Assembly (NCBI RefSeq): GCF_001649575.2
Contig: NC_051441.1
Span: forward strand, 10,736,358-10,800,357
Source: Kryptolebias marmoratus
Taxonomy: Eukaryota > Chordata > Actinopteri > Cyprinodontiformes > Rivulidae
Length of the DNA stretch: 64,000 bases
Direction: 5' to 3'
The notes under the pieces were generated by a model, which ran no database searches, was not told the origin of the DNA, and saw nothing but the letters and a program-made list of their open reading frames with translations. Positions 59,681 to 64,000 of the stretch are shown here, piece by piece. How positions within the stretch are numbered: position 1 is the stretch's first letter; each line of letters starts with the position of its first letter. A program made the translations under genes and the position numbers.

Positions 59681-59785
59681 ATCAATTAAACTCTTTTCTC
59701 TAAACTGGGGTCCTTTAAAAAGCTATCTACAACAGGTAAGATATTGTTTGTTTATAACCTTTCTACATAATCCTACTTTTAAACA
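59681..59785. mobile_element. Fold-back family R2, right terminus only
   Basis: Contains TTTCTCTAAACTGGGGTCC, CTACAACAGGTAAGATATTG and TTATAACCTTTCTACATAAT, matching the right terminal repeat of the other copies. Confidence 0.65.
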
Positions 59786-62400
59786 ATTTCTTTAATCTAC
59801 AAATTAGTTCTTTCAGTTTGGTTTCCCTTCATTTTAATATTTTAACAATTTGGAAATTATGACTTAAATAACGCAGGAAACTGCTGATTTGACTGTGTTA
59901 TTAGCATTTAAATCCAAGGTTTAAATATGCTGCTTGGTTACTTATCAGTGAGTTTGGTTACGTAGTAACATTTGTCGCCTGAATGCCTTAAGAGAAGCTG
60001 ACGTTGTCTCTAAATGAGGTTTGTCAGGTGAGCATAAAAACTCTTGAACACAAAGGGACGGCAGCCAAAATGTGGAAAGTAATTATTGGGAACTGCATAT
60101 ACACTTTTGCACATCTCACTGCTCTGTAACTCCTGCAGTCTTGGTTCACTGGGTTCACATTGTTTAGCAGTCTGCTAGAGTGGATGCAGACTGGCTCCTT
60201 TTTTTTTTTCTTCCTCTCTCACCCAAACCTTCCGCTGTACTCAATACAAAAGAGTGTGATTAATTAGCGGCCAGCAGCTATAAGGGGTCCAAATAAGTTG
60301 TCATCACTGGTCCCCAGGGTGCCTCTCTCCTTAGTGTAATTCAAAACTGATCAGACTATTATTTCTCTTCCTTGCACCTTGCAGTTATGTGCCGGCACAC
60401 ATTTAATGCTAGGAAACCCAGGGGACTGTGCCTAATTCATGGCTGATAGCAGCAATACGACTTGATTGAAGTAGTAATGGGATGTTGTGGTGGAGCTCAG
60501 TCCCTTAATATTCTGATCAGTCTCTTTCTTCACAGAGAAATGTTGCTGGTGTCATCTAATGGTCGTTATACAGCAGAAAGCTTGAAATTGTGGTCATCAT
60601 TTCTTTTTTTTTTAAAAGGCCTGACGGCTGTGAAAGTGAAAGAAGAGCCACCCCTGCTGGATCTCTGGAGAACTGTTGGGATTCTCCTCTTGAAGGAAAT
60701 AAATAAATCTGGCACAGCAACAGTTTACAGATCAATGTGAAACCGTTCAAAATACAGGCATCATTTATTAAGTAGCACGGTTCATACTGAACACCTTGTG
60801 TTCATACTAGATGCTTCTGATTTACAACAAAGCACCAGAGGTCCAGCTTAATGTAACTGATATTCTTTCCATTTTCAATCAAATGACAGAAAACAAAAAA
60901 ATAGAAAGAGGATTCTGAAATGCAAAAACGAATAATGCACGACTTTTCACCATCTCCACGAGACAGATTGGTGTTTTATGGCTCAATTAGGCAGCGGGAG
61001 AAAAGGCATGCCAAGACTTCCATCATAATTAGTGACAGTGGTGCTTTAATGAGATGCAAAGATTTGTCAGAGGAGGACAACAAGTGAACAGACAGGTTGG
61101 AATAAATAGGAAACATTTTCATTATAACTCTTGAAGATTTTGTCAATCTAAATGCTTCAGGTAGTTTTCTCAATGCTTATCCTACAAAGCGTAAACATTG
61201 AAGCCCCTTTTTATAATCCTGTTTAAAATGTTTGTTCTATTCTCAGTTTGAAATAAAACATGGAAATATTTCAACAGAACATGCAGCTAAACTGAGAATA
61301 GTGGCTTTTGGTAGCAGGACATAGACAAGATCAGCAAAAACACACACACAACAAATAACATAAAATAAGATAAAATAATGGAGATCAATGAGATTTTGGC
61401 ATAACATGAAAATACAGCCCTCTTTGGAGCTCTAAAGCTCAGGTGTACTTCACAGTAGAAACCTCATTCAAAGTTTAAACAGTGTACAGAAAGTTGGACT
61501 TTTTATGTCTGACATGGCATTTTGATATCTTTTACTGTTTTTACTCAATCACAGTTTAATTTTAATGTTTTTAGAGAGTTTTCCACAAAATGATGATGTC
61601 ACAGTCTAACTTTTGAAGCTCCCACTGACTTTAATTATATTTTAGGAAGTGAAGGCTCTTTTAACTTGTCATATTTCCCACATAAAACACAGCAGAAACA
61701 AAAAAAACTAAACGAGTGACCATCAGAGTATTCTTCTGCTCATGGTTTGAGAATTTTAAAGATCAGACTTATATTTTTTGCACAATGGCTGTTTGTTTGA
61801 ATCTTCTATGCCTGAGTTTCAGTCTGACTCTCAATAACTGTCAGGGAGTGACAGACATGTGTGGTTGCCATGGAGACCACAAATGAGCCGCTTTCAGAAG
61901 GTTTAACATTTCTTTGGATCTTTGTCCTCTTTAGACTTCTTATACAGTTCATACATCAAAATGAATGCATTTTTAGATCAGATTACTACAAAGTTATGAT
62001 GGGATTTTGGGCAGCAGTCTTCAAAATTTCCTGACAAAATTTTTAGTTGTTGTTATTGCCCAATTTTTTATGTTTAAAAGAAATATTTACTATATTTTTT
62101 ATCAGTTAAAATACTTATTTTATCGTATTTCTTGTCTTTTACTACAAACTGCAGATGTGTATTTTGATGTAAGTGGTGCAGTTCCAAATAATGACCACAA
62201 GAGGGAGGTGTTCCCAAACCACTGTCCATCATCTTCTCAGATTTCCAAAAAAATAATATAAATAATACATTTTTTGTTTCTGCTTGCCTGCCCGCGTTTA
62301 TTTAGACAATGTATCTGTTATTTGGTGGGGATTTAGACCATTTTTCACATTTTATATTCACATTATGCCGGTTTGAGTTTCTCGGCTGCGGTACCTGAAG
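59786..62400. other. Spacer upstream of ldaf1
   Basis: No gene is recognised. The stretch 60230-60480 is repeat-free with homeobox-type motifs (GATTAATTAGCGG) and may be regulatory. An RFX X-box lies at 61864-61877. Confidence 0.4.
61864..61877. promoter_or_regulatory. RFX X-box motif
   Basis: GTTGCCATGGAGAC, an imperfect palindrome that matches the X-box consensus bound by RFX factors, about 0.6 kb upstream of the putative ldaf1 first exon. Binding is inferred. Confidence 0.5.
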
Positions 62401-62418
62401 TGACCACCAGGTGGCAGC
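62401..62418. promoter_or_regulatory. CTCF binding motif
   Basis: TGACCACCAGGTGGCAGC fits every position of the vertebrate CTCF core consensus (CCASYAGRKGGCRS with flanks). It lies just upstream of the putative ldaf1 promoter, in the long interval between gpr139 and ldaf1. Occupancy is inferred. Confidence 0.65.
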
Positions 62419-62439
62419 AATAAAGTTTACAACCAGAGT

Positions 62440-62805
62440 CACGACTCTGAAAGAGAAGGAAGAAATAAACGAAGAGGTGTGTTTTCTGTAAGAAGGGTGT
62501 GTGTTCCTCCTCGGTATGGCGTATAAGCGTTTCGGGAAGGCTTCGGGATTTGGTTGCATATGTTTGCTGACAGTCAGACGAAGTCCACTCATCTTTTTCA
62601 GGTATGTATCTCCTGCGGAACTTGAGGGACGCGAAGTTCTTGTTTCTCCCAGAGCAGCAGAGGAGCTGGAAACGCTGTCAGGTTGTCTGAGCCTCTCAGG
62701 CTTTAAAACTAAAACCAGTCAATTTGGATACAAGCTGGTTGAAGCTGTGTCATAGACCTGGCTCCTTCCTGGACGTGGATAAGAGCACGTACCTGTTCCA
62801 CACAG
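62440..62805 (+). promoter_or_regulatory. Putative ldaf1 promoter and 5' UTR exon
   Basis: CpG-containing stretch (GTATAAGCGTTTCGGGAAGG) followed by two good donor sites: CAG|GTATGT at 62601/62602 and CAG|GTGTGT at 62805/62806. The first coding exon at 63656 is preceded by a strong acceptor (TTCCCAACAG at 63645), which needs an upstream untranslated exon. Which donor is used cannot be told. Confidence 0.4.
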
Positions 62806-63098
62806 GTGTGTTTTTAAATGTCCTCTGCTGCTCATTCATTTGGGTTGAAAGTTGATGTAGAGGTTTTTAATGCTAAATTTGAAAAAGCAGATTAGCTATC
62901 AGACTGTGGTTATCTGCTTTACAGTCGTTTAGGTCAGTCATTTAAGGGAAAATGCACAGATATACAAGCTTACAGTGGTGTTTATTTAAGTACCAGCTGT
63001 GTACCAACCAGTTACTTTTATAAGCTACTGGTCATAAATGTGCCCAGGTCATTTATTGATTACTGCTTTGCTGTAATTTAGACACAAAAAAGGCGTGT

Positions 63099-63112
63099 GT
63101 TGTCATGGCAAC
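63099..63112. promoter_or_regulatory. RFX X-box motif in the putative first intron of ldaf1
   Basis: GTTGTCATGGCAAC, close to the symmetric RFX consensus, about 300 bp after the putative 5' exon. Confidence 0.5.
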
Positions 63113-63655
63113 TGCTCCATCATGACCCAACACTGCTAAACTTCTGGTTCAAGTTGTGATTGTATAACATTGTGTAAAAGCATAAAATCAGACCAGGAAC
63201 ATCAAGAAAAACAAGATCTTAATAACCTTTACTGGTGGTCAGTACCATATTCAGATAGCATCATCTAATTTAAACCTTTTAAAATGTATATTTACTTATG
63301 TTTGATATAATCTGTATCTAAATACTTTATAAATAAACAAAAACATGGTTGTGCAGGTGAAGTTAGCACAATATTGTGATGTGTAAGGTCTTATTGGGAT
63401 CAAAATGTGAGGTGCCGTCTCATCTCTTTGTCTGTGTAAAGCTAAAGTTATTTTATATAAATTTACAACCATTATGAGGTGTTTTAGGAAGGTGTAGACA
63501 GACATCTAATCTGTAAATCAGCTTGAGTCCGATTGGAAATGACTCGAGGAGTGATCGGTGAATTATCTCCCTGACGTTTCAGGCGGATCCTGCCTGAACT
63601 CCTGGTTACAGGTAGCTCAGTGTTGGTTGGTTCTGTTCCCAACAGGTGTGTTGAG

Positions 63656-64000
63656 ATGCAGCGGAACAGCAGCAGGTTGACCCGGCAGCTGTGGGAAAAA
63701 TGGCTGACCTTTTTGAACCACCTTCAGGACGACCCCAGGGTAGACCGAAACCTTCCGTTTCTCACAAGTTGCTGTTTTCACTTTTCCTTGGATGACCCTG
63801 TTTCCAAGCCAGCTGTGTTTGTGTCATTTCTCTACCAGGTAGCGCAGCTGATGAGGACGCGGCTCGGGCAGCACCTCAGCGGCCGTCCTTTCTTAGCTCT
63901 CACACTGCTGCTGTTCAGCGCCATGGCTGCTCTGCCCGTTGGGCTCTTCCTCATGTTTGCCCTCGTTACTATTGTTATATCAGCAGTAGGATTTGTTTTC
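63656..64000 (+). CDS. ldaf1: Lipid droplet assembly factor 1 (promethin/TMEM159), 5' part
   Basis: Two coding exons are visible: 63656-63739 (28 codons, phase 0, CCCAGG|GTAGAC) and 63839 to the window end (54 codons, acceptor TCTACCAG). The joined product starts MQRNSSRLTRQLW and continues FLNHLQDDPRVAQLM, then LGQHLSGRPFLALTLLLF and ALPVGLFLMFALVTIV. This aligns with human LDAF1 around its N-terminal amphipathic segment and the first of its membrane hairpins (human VGQYLDSHPFLAFTLLVF). LDAF1 is an ER and lipid-droplet membrane protein that binds seipin (BSCL2) and sets the sites where droplets form. The rest of the hairpins and the C-terminus lie beyond the window. The upstream exon is presumed untranslated. 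Confidence 0.88.
   Translation, partial: MQRNSSRLTRQLWEKWLTFLNHLQDDPRVDRNLPFLTSCCFHFSLDDPVSKPAVFVSFLYQVAQLMRTRLGQHLSGRPFLALTLLLFSAMAALPVGLFLMFALVTIVISAVGFVF

Overview
The window is nuclear DNA from a teleost fish, probably a percomorph. The evidence is a set of fish-type C2H2 zinc-finger genes, V-SINE, Tc1, hAT and non-LTR elements of fish type, and two conserved vertebrate genes (gpr139 and ldaf1) interrupted by introns. The species cannot be named from the sequence alone. Coding density is low, as expected for vertebrate DNA.

Region 1 (1-15400) is a tandem array of three closely related two-exon C2H2 zinc-finger genes, all on the + strand: copy A (581-2608, exon 2 damaged by a one-base assembly gap at 1254), copy B (5403-9201, 9 fingers) and copy C (11858-14357, 12 fingers). 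Each follows the same duplicated 5' flank. An L1-type relic sits in the intron of B. A solo-LTR-like segment and a V-SINE separate B from C. Copy C is a mosaic: its intron and trailer match A, and the first part of its exon 2 matches B.

Region 2 (15400-27400) holds a 1,264-codon intronless reading frame on the - strand (20417-24211). It is recognisably derived from the ciliary/centrosomal coiled-coil protein CEP290 but lacks an internal block and the C-terminal third, so it looks like an intact retrogene. Around it are a deleted Tc1 element, two V-SINEs, a histone H3.2 retropseudogene joined to a LINE 3' tail, and a broken non-LTR retrotransposon C-terminus.

Region 3 (27400-62400) is dominated by gpr139 (coding exons 34429-34576 and 44615-45603, intron about 10 kb), an orphan class A receptor. 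Long non-coding flanks carry at least two interspersed repeat families, three hAT-like non-autonomous elements with near-perfect 8-bp target-site duplications, microsatellites, and a perfect 38-bp palindrome.

Region 4 (62400-64000) is the start of ldaf1 (TMEM159/promethin), a seipin partner in lipid droplet assembly, cut off by the window edge. A textbook CTCF motif and two RFX X-box motifs lie around its 5' end. From memory, GPR139 and LDAF1 both lie on human 16p12, so this looks like a conserved linkage. The zinc-finger array and the CEP290-like gene appear to be lineage-specific additions beside it.
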